Shown here piece by piece: positions 8,768 to 16,713 of a stretch of 64,000 nucleotides of DNA (position 1 is the stretch's first letter; every line of letters starts with the position of its first letter). The notes beneath the pieces were generated by a model. The model saw nothing but the letters and a program-made list of their open reading frames with translations, searched no databases and was not told the origin of the DNA. The position numbers and the translations under genes were made by a program. The stretch comes from Trichomonas vaginalis G3 (Eukaryota > Parabasalia > Trichomonadida > Trichomonadidae): contig NC_067205.1 in the NCBI RefSeq assembly GCF_026262505.1, positions 9,300,001 to 9,364,000 on the forward strand, written 5' to 3'.

Positions 8768-9094
8768 ACTGTTCTTACAATAAAAATAAAAAATATTTGT
8801 GGCTTAACCGTCGGACATTCGTTTGTGGCTTAACCGTCGGACATTCGTTTGTGGCTTAACCGTCGGACATTCGTTTGTGGCTCGACCTCAAAACAAGCAT
8901 TTCGTGAAGAATATACCAACCGCCGGAATTCCGGCGGTTGCTTTTTTATACAAAATTCAACGGGTGAAAGAATACGATGAAGTCTATTTCCTGTGTTGTT
9001 GTCAAAATGTCATGTTGTCACACTTTTTCAGAGAAGTTCGTTTAACCGAGTGACCGAGTGACCGAGTGACCTGGTGAGATCTAAAATATATTTT
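8768..9094. repeat. 26-bp tandem repeat plus palindromic units
   Basis: No gene seen. 8797-8876 holds three copies (period 26) containing GTGGCTTAACCGTCGGACAT, with a fourth beginning before the sequence passes into a GAATTC palindromic unit at 8888-8955. A GATC unit with three GAGTGACC repeats follows (9045-9085). The 26-bp motif occurs once more next to the minisatellite of element B (36969-36995). Confidence 0.85.
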
Positions 9095-9955
9095 TCAATA
9101 CTTTTTCAGCACTTTTCCGTAGTTGTATATGAAAGACAATTCGAGATAAAAGTCATAGTACAATGGAATTATATGCTGCACACCGTTTGTTGTGAACCAG
9201 ACTTGAAAGTCAGAGAAACTGTTACTAGGTGGTTCGTAGAATTTAGAAGCAAAGTCATAAAAGTCCTTACCGATACAAAGAAAACTGTTGTTGCTTGAAC
9301 TGAAACTTGCATGACACATGACATTTTGAGGATCGAACACGTTTCTATAAACTGTCAAATCTGTTGGTGGAAGTACAAATTTAAATGGACCATCTGGTGG
9401 CAATGGTTCGTTCTGGTTTAGTAACCGAAGAAATTGTGCCCAAGAACGTTTGTCCACCCCCCAATATAAAAACTCTGTATCTCTTGGAGGGTTAATTTCA
9501 ATCTTTTGAAATGAAACTGTGGAGTTCATCTTGTCGTATTCTAGCTTCAGATAGTATGTTCCATTTAGTAAAGAGTGGTATTTTTCTTGAAATTCCCAGT
9601 AGTATTTGTTCATTTGAGTTTGAAAGTCATTTAGAGTTTTTTCAAGACTTTCGTCTGAACGAATTGTAAAGATTTTCATTTCATCAAATTTTTCTATTAG
9701 ACCATCAGAGCCTTTATACTGACCGTGAAAATATACTGCAAACATGAATGCGTTAGTTCTATTTGAAAACAAAACTCTTCTAAATCCTATTGCCTTTGCA
9801 TCTGAAGGACTTTGAAGCCAACGGATTGGATAGTCAAACCGATAAGCTCCGGATAAAATTTCTTCATCTGATATATTCCTACCAGCGTTTGTAAAGATAT
9901 AGTCTAACGGTTTTGTATCTGCTACTTTTGTTCTTTGTTTTTCAACCTGAAGCAT
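9095..9955 (-). CDS. Two-paralogue family protein, copy 1 (286 aa, function unknown)
   Basis: Not recognised. It is paralogous to the forward gene at 15602-16450 in the same element. Shared blocks are an N-terminal TKPLD...FTN...YRFDYP..WL.SP...K..GFRR and a C-terminal NSFLC...FYEPPS.S.SDFQVWFTT.G. The centres are dissimilar. No signal peptide or membrane segment is obvious. A structural or host-contact role is possible, since both paralogues sit among capsid and fibre genes, but this is inference. The copy in element B (37725-38576) is a fossil. Confidence 0.65.
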   Translation of the reverse strand: MLQVEKQRTKVADTKPLDYIFTNAGRNISDEEILSGAYRFDYPIRWLQSPSDAKAIGFRRVLFSNRTNAFMFAVYFHGQYKGSDGLIEKFDEMKIFTIRSDESLEKTLNDFQTQMNKYYWEFQEKYHSLLNGTYYLKLEYDKMNSTVSFQKIEINPPRDTEFLYWGVDKRSWAQFLRLLNQNEPLPPDGPFKFVLPPTDLTVYRNVFDPQNVMCHASFSSSNNSFLCIGKDFYDFASKFYEPPSNSFSDFQVWFTTNGVQHIIPLYYDFYLELSFIYNYGKVLKKY

Positions 9956-10011
9956 TTTATATATGTAAAAATATACTGTTTTAAAAACGTTTTAAAATGG
10001 TATGCAATTTT

Positions 10012-12165
10012 TTATTTCATGCAATGTTTAACTATTTCACCATCTTCTTTAACACCCCAGTACTTCCTTTTCGATATTACATGAACTTCGGAAAATACCT
10101 TGTCTAGCTTAAAAAGGCCCATCTTTTCACCGACTAAACCCATTTCAATGAGTTTGTTATAGCCTTCCTCGTTCGTCATGAGTGCATCGATGTTCTCGTA
10201 GTATACCTTCACTTTGGATTTAACTTCCGAGAAGAATTTGTTGTAGTTGTCAAGGACTGCCTTTGCGAACTGAGGATAGGACCAATGTTCGACAATAGGT
10301 TTTACTGTGGTTACTAAGCCATTTTGACCTTGAGTAAATTCATATTTCAAAACAAAAGGGGAGAACCTTTCAACAAAGTTGTCGACCTTCTCATAGTGTT
10401 TACTCTTCATCTTTTGAGGTTTTTTAATGGAATACCCCCATGTCGAATTCATAAGCAATTTGATTGTCATTGCAAGTTTGGGGTTTGAAGCTTTCCTAAT
10501 ATCATAGAGTTGTTGTATGACCTTTCCAACTGTATAGTTCCTTCCCGGGAACTCGCCATCTTCGTTTGGAATTCCAGTCGGGATATATTGGACGAACCTC
10601 ATGTACGCAGCGTTAAGGTCGACATAGTATATTTTTTCATATGAGTCGAACTTGTCGCATCCAATCGGACCAGTTCGTGGAAATTCAAGTGAGTCTCTTA
10701 TCTTCTGAGAAACCTCGCCTGTTATCTCATAGACATCGTCAAAGCAACCTGTTTCATATAAAACCTTCTGAGCTAACTCAGATGCTCTCCAATACAATTT
10801 GACGTCGATTGGATGTCTCAATGGGAGTTTGTTTATAGCATCTTGAAGTTCTTGCAACCTCATTGGAAGTTCTTCTGGTTCAGGTTGGTATCCGAACAAT
10901 CCAACTCCTTTTGGAGCTGTGTACTTCTTTTGTGCTATAACTTTGTCCGGAACAACTTTTGGTCTCACTAACAATGAAAAGTTTGTTTCATCTTTTGGTA
11001 CAAAAGTTTCTGTCAGCTTGTCATCTGGAATTGGTTCCAACAAGCCTTTCTCGAAAAGAATGTTAACAGCTCTGACAATGTTGCACTTACCTTTTCCGAA
11101 CAATGGGTTTGTAAGACTTTCGTTCAACATGAAGTGGTTGTGGACAAGTACAATCTTCAACCATGGCAATTTGAAGTCAACAACATAGTCGTCATGTGAA
11201 GAACCTTTCTCAGTCGGAATGTTGACTCGGATATTCACATTTGCCAACGGTGCAATTTTTGTCAATTGACTTCTAAGAATGTACCTTGTCTTCACACATG
11301 ACTCAAGATACTTCATCTTCTCATCTGTAACAAGCCCAGAGTTCCTGAGACATGTAAGAATACAAGGTTCATTGACAATTGTTTCAATTGAATTGTAAAT
11401 TCCATACCTTGTCAAGTCAATGTCAGACTTATTTCTGAACGGGAAGTATCCAGCATGTTGTCTGACTGCTTGAGGGTTAGGTTGATACCATTCGAACTTC
11501 ACGCTTGCAATTCCTTCAATTGCATTCAAAATGTCTGAGTCGGAGTCAAACATTTGTTCTCTCTTTGTAGTCTTGAAAGCGTCAAGAAGTTGTGCGGCTG
11601 TTGTGACATTGCCATGTGCATAGTAAATATGACCATCCAAATCTTTTACGGTTAGTCTGAGATTGTGTCCTTTCTTATTTCCGTCTTGAATTGCAGCAAG
11701 TACTCCCATGAAGCCTTCTTTGTTCTTTCCATCGTCAAAGTTTACTGTAAAGGTTCGACCAGATGTAATTTTACTTCTAACTTCACGATACTTCTCATAT
11801 GCATATCTTGTTCTTTCCATGGGAGCATGTGCGTCTTCACCTTTTCCTTTTTTCCTTCTCAAAGGATGCAATTGTTCGTCATGTTTCCAGTAGAACCTGG
11901 CAAAGCCGTCGTGTCCTTCAACTTGAGGTTCACTAACATCGAAAGGCATGTCCATAAGACGTTCTTCTTCTAACCTCTCTAGTCTGTTTGGATAATTTGC
12001 ACGTGCTGTTTCCAAATCCATTTCGTAGCGAAGACCAGACAATTTGTCATAGACTTTTATGGGTCTTCCCTTCCTATATTTAAAATTCTTCGAAACTCTC
12101 CAACCATATCTTTGCAACTCTGCTTTTATTCTAGCAGACTTTCTGTCCATTCTATACGGGGGCAT
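10012..12165 (-). CDS. Protein-primed family B DNA polymerase (pPolB)
   Basis: The replicative polymerase of the element. Visible palm motifs in order are motif A-like YYVDLNAAYMRF, motif B-like KLLMNSTWGYSIKKP and a motif C region around YYENIDALMT, followed by KYWGV near the C-terminus. The ~450-residue N-terminal part precedes them, as in Polinton PolB. I start it at MPPYRMDRK (ATG at 12165, 717 residues), because TTTTTTATTTTTATAGAAATG immediately precedes it and the longer frame overlaps the upstream gene. This copy looks whole; the one in element B is a fossil. Confidence 0.88.
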   Translation of the reverse strand: MPPYRMDRKSARIKAELQRYGWRVSKNFKYRKGRPIKVYDKLSGLRYEMDLETARANYPNRLERLEEERLMDMPFDVSEPQVEGHDGFARFYWKHDEQLHPLRRKKGKGEDAHAPMERTRYAYEKYREVRSKITSGRTFTVNFDDGKNKEGFMGVLAAIQDGNKKGHNLRLTVKDLDGHIYYAHGNVTTAAQLLDAFKTTKREQMFDSDSDILNAIEGIASVKFEWYQPNPQAVRQHAGYFPFRNKSDIDLTRYGIYNSIETIVNEPCILTCLRNSGLVTDEKMKYLESCVKTRYILRSQLTKIAPLANVNIRVNIPTEKGSSHDDYVVDFKLPWLKIVLVHNHFMLNESLTNPLFGKGKCNIVRAVNILFEKGLLEPIPDDKLTETFVPKDETNFSLLVRPKVVPDKVIAQKKYTAPKGVGLFGYQPEPEELPMRLQELQDAINKLPLRHPIDVKLYWRASELAQKVLYETGCFDDVYEITGEVSQKIRDSLEFPRTGPIGCDKFDSYEKIYYVDLNAAYMRFVQYIPTGIPNEDGEFPGRNYTVGKVIQQLYDIRKASNPKLAMTIKLLMNSTWGYSIKKPQKMKSKHYEKVDNFVERFSPFVLKYEFTQGQNGLVTTVKPIVEHWSYPQFAKAVLDNYNKFFSEVKSKVKVYYENIDALMTNEEGYNKLIEMGLVGEKMGLFKLDKVFSEVHVISKRKYWGVKEDGEIVKHCMK

Positions 12166-12194
12166 TTCTATAAAAATAAAAAAATGTTTTTTCT

Positions 12195-12779
12195 TTACTT
12201 TACATAACCACCGGCTACCATAAGTCTTTGACGCCAACCCATACCAGCTAATGAAGGTTGACTTGGTTTAGTTTGAAAACTAACCTTTGGTTTTGGTTTA
12301 TCTTCAGTTTTTGGCTCACCTTCTTCTATTGGTTTTTCGTCACTTTTCGGTTCCTTTGACTTTACTTCACTTGCTGGAATAGTTGTGTCGTCAACATCTT
12401 CATAAATGTCATATGCCATTTGTTTCTGTTTTCCTTTCAACTTTTTGTGTTTGTTGTAAAGTTTAGAATATTTCGACTCTAAGTCAATGAGATGTTCTAT
12501 AATGAACTGTTGGTCAGTGAAGTAAACTTTTCCATCTGTTGTCTCGAAAGCTCCTTCAGACTTCAATATTTTATTTGTGAGAGTCTGTTTCTTTTTTGAG
12601 ATACTTGCCGTTCCATTTTTATGAAAAGTGACTTTGTAGTTAGGGTTTGTATTTCCAGACCTCACACTTTCTATTATTGAATTTTTCTCTTCATCTGTAA
12701 GTTCTTTGACAGGTTTTGACAATGGTTCTGAACTTTTTGTTTGTGGTGTCAAATCTACCGTTTCAACTTCTTCGGTCAT
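12195..12779 (-). CDS. Hypothetical protein, 194 aa, Lys/Glu/Pro-rich
   Basis: Not recognised. The N-terminus is acidic and charged, the middle has a helical YFTDQQFIIEHLIDLESKYSKLYNKHKKLKGK stretch that looks coiled-coil-like, and the C-terminus ends LAGMGWRQRLMVAGGYVK. It lies just upstream of PolB on the same strand. Given that position, a terminal-protein or polymerase partner role is possible but unsupported by motif. The promoter-like TTTTTTACTGAGATGAAATG is shared with the next small gene. Confidence 0.55.
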   Translation of the reverse strand: MTEEVETVDLTPQTKSSEPLSKPVKELTDEEKNSIIESVRSGNTNPNYKVTFHKNGTASISKKKQTLTNKILKSEGAFETTDGKVYFTDQQFIIEHLIDLESKYSKLYNKHKKLKGKQKQMAYDIYEDVDDTTIPASEVKSKEPKSDEKPIEEGEPKTEDKPKPKVSFQTKPSQPSLAGMGWRQRLMVAGGYVK

Positions 12780-12798
12780 TTCATCTCAGTAAAAAATT

Positions 12799-12954
12799 TT
12801 AGTTTGGTTTGTTTTCAACTGGTTGTTGTTGTTTTTTATGTCGGTCTAAAACTTCCTGAGGTATAGGAAGAACTTGACAAACACGTGGTTGTGTAACTGC
12901 TGGAAGCCGACAAATCCATCTTGAGCCCATTTGTCTCAATGCTGTATTGTTCAT
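12799..12954 (-). CDS. Small basic protein, 51 aa
   Basis: A short frame starting MNNTALRQMGSRWICRLPAV and ending PVENKPN. It is preceded by the same AAAATTTTTTACTGAGATGAAATG block as its downstream neighbour, which supports it being a gene. A decayed relative lies at 42017-42168 in element B. The function is unknown. Confidence 0.55.
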   Translation of the reverse strand: MNNTALRQMGSRWICRLPAVTQPRVCQVLPIPQEVLDRHKKQQQPVENKPN

Positions 12955-12973
12955 TTCATCTCAGTAAAAAATT

Positions 12974-13375
12974 TTACATTCCCCAAGTTTGAGGTGGTTG
13001 AGGTTGGTTGTTGTTTACCCACTGTTGTGCATGGTTATATCCTCTGTTAAAGAATCTTTCACCTTGGTCCATGTAGTGTCCTGCTTGGTTATAGTAGTCA
13101 TTTGCCTTGTTATAGTAGTTTCCTGCTTGTCTTCCTACATTGTCCATCCAGCCTTGAACTTTTCCTCTTGTTTCAGGATTTGGAATAAGATTTGCTGCAT
13201 CTCGTGCTACCTCCCAACCTTTCTGTACAGTTTGTATAATAGGTTGTGCTTTCTCTTTCAGTATACCTAATGTACTCAAAATCTTCCTTCCAATTCCAAA
13301 TGCACCTCTGGCTAGTGTTCCCACTGCTGGCAAAAATCTAGATGCGACTCCTGCTAATGCGCCAAATAAACCCAT
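12974..13375 (-). CDS. Small structural-like protein, 133 aa, hydrophobic Gly-rich N-terminus
   Basis: It begins MGLFGALAGVASRFLPAVGTLARGAFGIG, an amphipathic Gly/Ala stretch, followed by a central helical region and a Tyr/Asn/Gln-rich tail with YNKANDYYNQAGHYMDQGE repeats. In small DNA viruses such N-termini are typical of minor capsid, membrane-active proteins (adenovirus pVI is the analogue), but homology is not shown. It is divergent from the integrase with 16 bp between starts. Confidence 0.6.
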   Translation of the reverse strand: MGLFGALAGVASRFLPAVGTLARGAFGIGRKILSTLGILKEKAQPIIQTVQKGWEVARDAANLIPNPETRGKVQGWMDNVGRQAGNYYNKANDYYNQAGHYMDQGERFFNRGYNHAQQWVNNNQPQPPQTWGM

Positions 13376-13391
13376 TTCTTATGGGTTAAAA
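13376..13391. promoter_or_regulatory. 16-bp bidirectional start region (integrase / 133-aa gene)
   Basis: Only TTCTTATGGGTTAAAA separates the two opposed start codons. It must hold both 5' leaders and any start-proximal promoter signals, unless promoter elements overlap the coding regions. Confidence 0.6.
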
Positions 13392-14351
13392 ATGACGAAT
13401 TCAAACAAGGACCCCTATGTTTCTAAAGCAACAAAGAAAGCACTCATGGTAAAAATCTTTAGTTCAACACCAAATGCTTGGTTTATGGATATCTTGGAAA
13501 ACATTCCGAGGTATAGAGAAGATGGACCACCATACTGGTTAATATTTGTTGGTCAAAACACAAGATACTGTGAAGCCATACCATTATGGTCCAAAAATAT
13601 TTTAGATGTGAAAACTGCTTTGACAATATTCGTTGACAAATACCATCCAACAAAACTGACATCTGACTGTGAAAGTTCTTTCAAATCAGACGATATTAAA
13701 AACTATCTGCGTTCAAAAAATGTAAACCAATATTTCATTGTCGACCAAAACCATTCTGCTCTTGGTGTCATTGACAGTTGTATAAAAATCTTAAGAGACT
13801 TAAATCAACCACAAGGTGGTGAAGCAAATGAAATGTCATATGACGACAAGTACAGACACTTCTCCATGGCAAAGATGAGACAAGTTTTAAATATTTACAA
13901 TACCCGTAAACAAAAAGGTTTGGGAAACCACTCCCCCGAAGAAATGAAAAACAACCCTGACTTAGAGAAAGACTATATATTTAATAGTTTAGTCAAAAGA
14001 GACAAACAAGAAAGAATGCCAGGCTTCAAACTTCAGAAAGGTGACAAAGTAAAAATAGAAATACCTAAACGCGACCCATATGAAAATACTATTGACTATG
14101 ACAACAATGGGAACTCGACAGGTACTCACGTTCGTGTTCGTAAAAATAGAAGAAAGTATACAAGAGAATATTATGAAGTTTTAGGCAAACATGGCAAAAT
14201 GTACAGACTGCAAGCAGAAGATAAAACTACTATTGTCAGACCTCGTTTCAAACTTGTCAAAGTTCAAGGTGGTATACTTTCAAAGACAGTTCCTAACAAA
14301 TATAAGACAACTCCTGACGAATATGCTAAAGAAGTTGAAAATGACGACTAA
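13392..14351 (+). CDS. Maverick rve-family (retroviral-type) integrase
   Basis: Predicted to insert the element into host DNA. The RNase H-like core starts near residue 30 (WFMDILENIP, first acidic residue D33), with the second acidic block TSDCESSF at ~90-97 and a following NQYFIVDQNHSALGVID. The C-terminal part (GDKVKIEIPKRDP ... RRKYTREYYEVLGKHGKMYRL) looks like the SH3-like or chromodomain-adjacent barrel common in such integrases. Its 319 residues look whole. The tail overlaps the convergent fibre gene by 4 bp. Confidence 0.85.
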   Translation: MTNSNKDPYVSKATKKALMVKIFSSTPNAWFMDILENIPRYREDGPPYWLIFVGQNTRYCEAIPLWSKNILDVKTALTIFVDKYHPTKLTSDCESSFKSDDIKNYLRSKNVNQYFIVDQNHSALGVIDSCIKILRDLNQPQGGEANEMSYDDKYRHFSMAKMRQVLNIYNTRKQKGLGNHSPEEMKNNPDLEKDYIFNSLVKRDKQERMPGFKLQKGDKVKIEIPKRDPYENTIDYDNNGNSTGTHVRVRKNRRKYTREYYEVLGKHGKMYRLQAEDKTTIVRPRFKLVKVQGGILSKTVPNKYKTTPDEYAKEVENDD

Positions 14352-15583
14352 GCATTTCTATACCATGCGTAAACTGTCATGTAAGGTGGCATGTAGTCTT
14401 TACTTTGTCCCGTTGTTTGCGTATACCCTGAAACGCGATGTGTATGGTTTCCTTCTCCCTGTGTGCTACCCCAGAAACAATTTATAGCAAACTGAACGTC
14501 GTCTTTAACATCATATCCTTTACCTTTTTTCATTGCTGACCAATCCCAAAATCTATGCTTATGCCAACCTGCTTCAGCTGTAGTTAAATCTATGTAGTGA
14601 CTGTGCGCAGGTAAGTTTTCACCTGAAATCGTTTTACTTCCACCTGTTTCCTTTGAAGAGTTTGCACAATACAAAAACCTGTCGACTATTTGAGTCCAAG
14701 TTCCAAAACCAAGTACTACTTCTGGTCTGGTAGAGTTCATTGACGTGTAAATAGAACCTATAGGATATACTGTTTGAAGTATTTCTGTCTTTAACGTTTG
14801 AAGCTCTGTTTTGTCAGCTTTTTTATCATATAAATCTTGAGCAGTGAATTTAACTTTGTTTTCATCCTCCATGACATAGACATTTCTACATCTAGTGTAT
14901 TTCATCGTCGTTATGTCATCCTCCGATGTTAAACCTTGTGGAAAGTTAGGAGGTTTCCAATCTAATACATCCCCACCAGCTCCTTCAACCGTTCCTTCAA
15001 TATTTTCTATACCAACAGTTGCGAAGAAATCGTGTGTATGTCCAACGTCACTTTTCCTGTTTAAGGTTTCTTGTAAGTTTGTAATATTTGCAATGGTATG
15101 TGTATGAGTCTTTTTAGAATATTCTTTGTCAGCTCTTGTCACTTCACTTGACATTTTATTGTCAACATATGTTTTATCTGCTTTGTCATCTAACATTGCT
15201 GGTAGTTCATCTACGTCATAGATGTTATGTGTATGATGTTTTTGTGGGTATGTTCTTTCTGTCCATGCGAGAATATAGTCTTTTGTTGCATCTACATACT
15301 CTTTGTCAGCTTTGTTGTCAATATCTGCCTTCAAAAGAAGTTCATCTATAGGTTTCTCGTTTAAAGTTCTTTTTGTTGGATTTATACAAACAGTATGGTT
15401 CTTGTTGTCTTGAAATAGAAACTCGTCTGTCATTGGGTTTATCGTCAGTTTTAAGTTTCCTTCTTTCAATGACTCAGATATCTTAGAATAGTTTGAAAAG
15501 TTTGTTGTGTTCTTATTTAGAGCTTGTACAATGAGTTGTCGGTTGTGTTGTATTTCTCTCATAGACGCTGTTTCTTTCGACAT
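14348..15583 (-). CDS. Phage-type tail-fibre protein with collar domain
   Basis: Residues ~1-90 are a conserved N-terminal anchor. The shaft carries repeated KADK.YVD and HTHTI.NITNLQETL units like those of bacteriophage short tail fibres. The C-terminal ~150 residues match the phage collar/gp10-type tip: YPIGSIYTSMN, FGTWTQIVDRFLYCA, GENLPAHSH, and a final PPYMTVYAWYR. A role in host-cell attachment is inferred. The middle differs strongly from the B and C copies while both ends are nearly the same. It is divergent from 15602 with 18 bp between starts. Confidence 0.8.
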   Translation of the reverse strand: MSKETASMREIQHNRQLIVQALNKNTTNFSNYSKISESLKEGNLKLTINPMTDEFLFQDNKNHTVCINPTKRTLNEKPIDELLLKADIDNKADKEYVDATKDYILAWTERTYPQKHHTHNIYDVDELPAMLDDKADKTYVDNKMSSEVTRADKEYSKKTHTHTIANITNLQETLNRKSDVGHTHDFFATVGIENIEGTVEGAGGDVLDWKPPNFPQGLTSEDDITTMKYTRCRNVYVMEDENKVKFTAQDLYDKKADKTELQTLKTEILQTVYPIGSIYTSMNSTRPEVVLGFGTWTQIVDRFLYCANSSKETGGSKTISGENLPAHSHYIDLTTAEAGWHKHRFWDWSAMKKGKGYDVKDDVQFAINCFWGSTQGEGNHTHRVSGYTQTTGQSKDYMPPYMTVYAWYRNA

Positions 15584-15601
15584 TTTTATTCTAGATAAAA
15601 T
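15584..15601. promoter_or_regulatory. 18-bp near-palindromic bidirectional start region
   Basis: TTTTATTCTAGATAAAAT is nearly its own reverse complement and is the entire space between the fibre and 282-residue gene starts. The same arrangement recurs at 45224-45241 and 62131-62148. Confidence 0.65.
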
Positions 15602-16450
15602 ATGCTTTCAATAGAAAAAGAAAATTCAAGAGTTGCTACAACTAAACCATTAGATGAACTTTTTACTAATGTCGGTCAAAAGTTTGAGACAGAGACCGTA
15701 AAGCATGAAGGCTATCGTTTTGACTACCCACTAAGATGGTTAAGAGACCCATCCGTCACAAAAGCTGTTGGCTTTCGTAGAATGAAGTTCATTTCAGAAG
15801 CCATACATGGTTTCCCATTTACGGTCGGTTTTGAAGTTCGATACTATAACAAAGAAAAACGTACGTATGAGAAATTTGAACAGGGAAAACTTTTACAAGT
15901 GAATTTGCTTGTAAACTTAGAAACAACTCTTCAAGCTTTTCAAGAAAAAATAAACGATATCTATCTCGAATATGCAAACCAGTTTAACATTGACGAAGGA
16001 GAGTACCATCTCGATATTTTATATGACAGGAAAAATGCAACTGTTAAAATCGATAGAATAGAAGACCTTGGAGACAACGTTTATATTTCTACAAAATATA
16101 ACAACTTGGCATGGTATAGATTTTTGAGGATGTTAAATCAGCCTGCAGAATATCCAGTACACCCGAACTTTTATGAAGTCGAAAACCCTAATGGAACATA
16201 TGAAAATGTTTTCGACCCAGATGCTATTATAGTTCATGCTTCATTTTCTGGTGCACAAAACTCTTTTTTATGCTTGGCAAATGACTTTTACGAAAAACCT
16301 ACAAAGCTATATGAACCACCGAGTGGAAGTATTTCAGACTTTCAAGTATGGTTTACAACAGATGGAAGAAAGAGAATAGTTCCATTATACCATGCGTTTT
16401 ACTTAGAACTTAGTCTCATATACAACTACTATCGAACGGTAAAAATATAA
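15602..16450 (+). CDS. Two-paralogue family protein, copy 2 (282 aa, function unknown)
   Basis: Paralogue of the 9095-9955 protein, sharing N- and C-terminal blocks (TKPLDELFTN; YEPPSGSISDFQVWFTTDG). Its B orthologue (45242-46090) is almost identical. The C copy (61283-62130) shares only the first ~63 and last ~77 residues. Its pairing with the fibre gene through a tiny shared promoter suggests that the two are co-expressed structural components; this is inferred. Confidence 0.65.
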   Translation: MLSIEKENSRVATTKPLDELFTNVGQKFETETVKHEGYRFDYPLRWLRDPSVTKAVGFRRMKFISEAIHGFPFTVGFEVRYYNKEKRTYEKFEQGKLLQVNLLVNLETTLQAFQEKINDIYLEYANQFNIDEGEYHLDILYDRKNATVKIDRIEDLGDNVYISTKYNNLAWYRFLRMLNQPAEYPVHPNFYEVENPNGTYENVFDPDAIIVHASFSGAQNSFLCLANDFYEKPTKLYEPPSGSISDFQVWFTTDGRKRIVPLYHAFYLELSLIYNYYRTVKI

Positions 16451-16452
16451 TT

Positions 16453-16695
16453 TTAATACGGTTGAGGTGTTGGATTTGGTTGCCAACTAGACTGTGGTGC
16501 AGGTTCAGGCTGTTGTATAACAGGAGCTTGTTCTTCTGGTTCAGGGTCTTTAGGTATAATACCAACGAACTGACCTACTCTTTTACCAATATTTTTGACT
16601 CCGTTCCAAATTCCTCTTCCGACAGATTTTATTCCATTCCATATACCTCTTCCAACATTTCGAAAGAAGTTTCCTATTCTTCCAAAGAAACCCAT
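16453..16695 (-). CDS. Small amphipathic protein, 80 aa
   Basis: The N-terminal 45 residues are basic, amphipathic and internally repeated (RGIWNGIKSVGRGIWNGVK). The rest is a Pro/Gln/Glu-rich tail. The pattern resembles membrane-active or DNA-condensing minor virion peptides, which is a guess from composition only. It is whole and nearly identical in B (46095-46337) and C (61037-61279). Confidence 0.65.
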   Translation of the reverse strand: MGFFGRIGNFFRNVGRGIWNGIKSVGRGIWNGVKNIGKRVGQFVGIIPKDPEPEEQAPVIQQPEPAPQSSWQPNPTPQPY

Positions 16696-16713
16696 TTTAC
16701 TATATGTAAAAAT

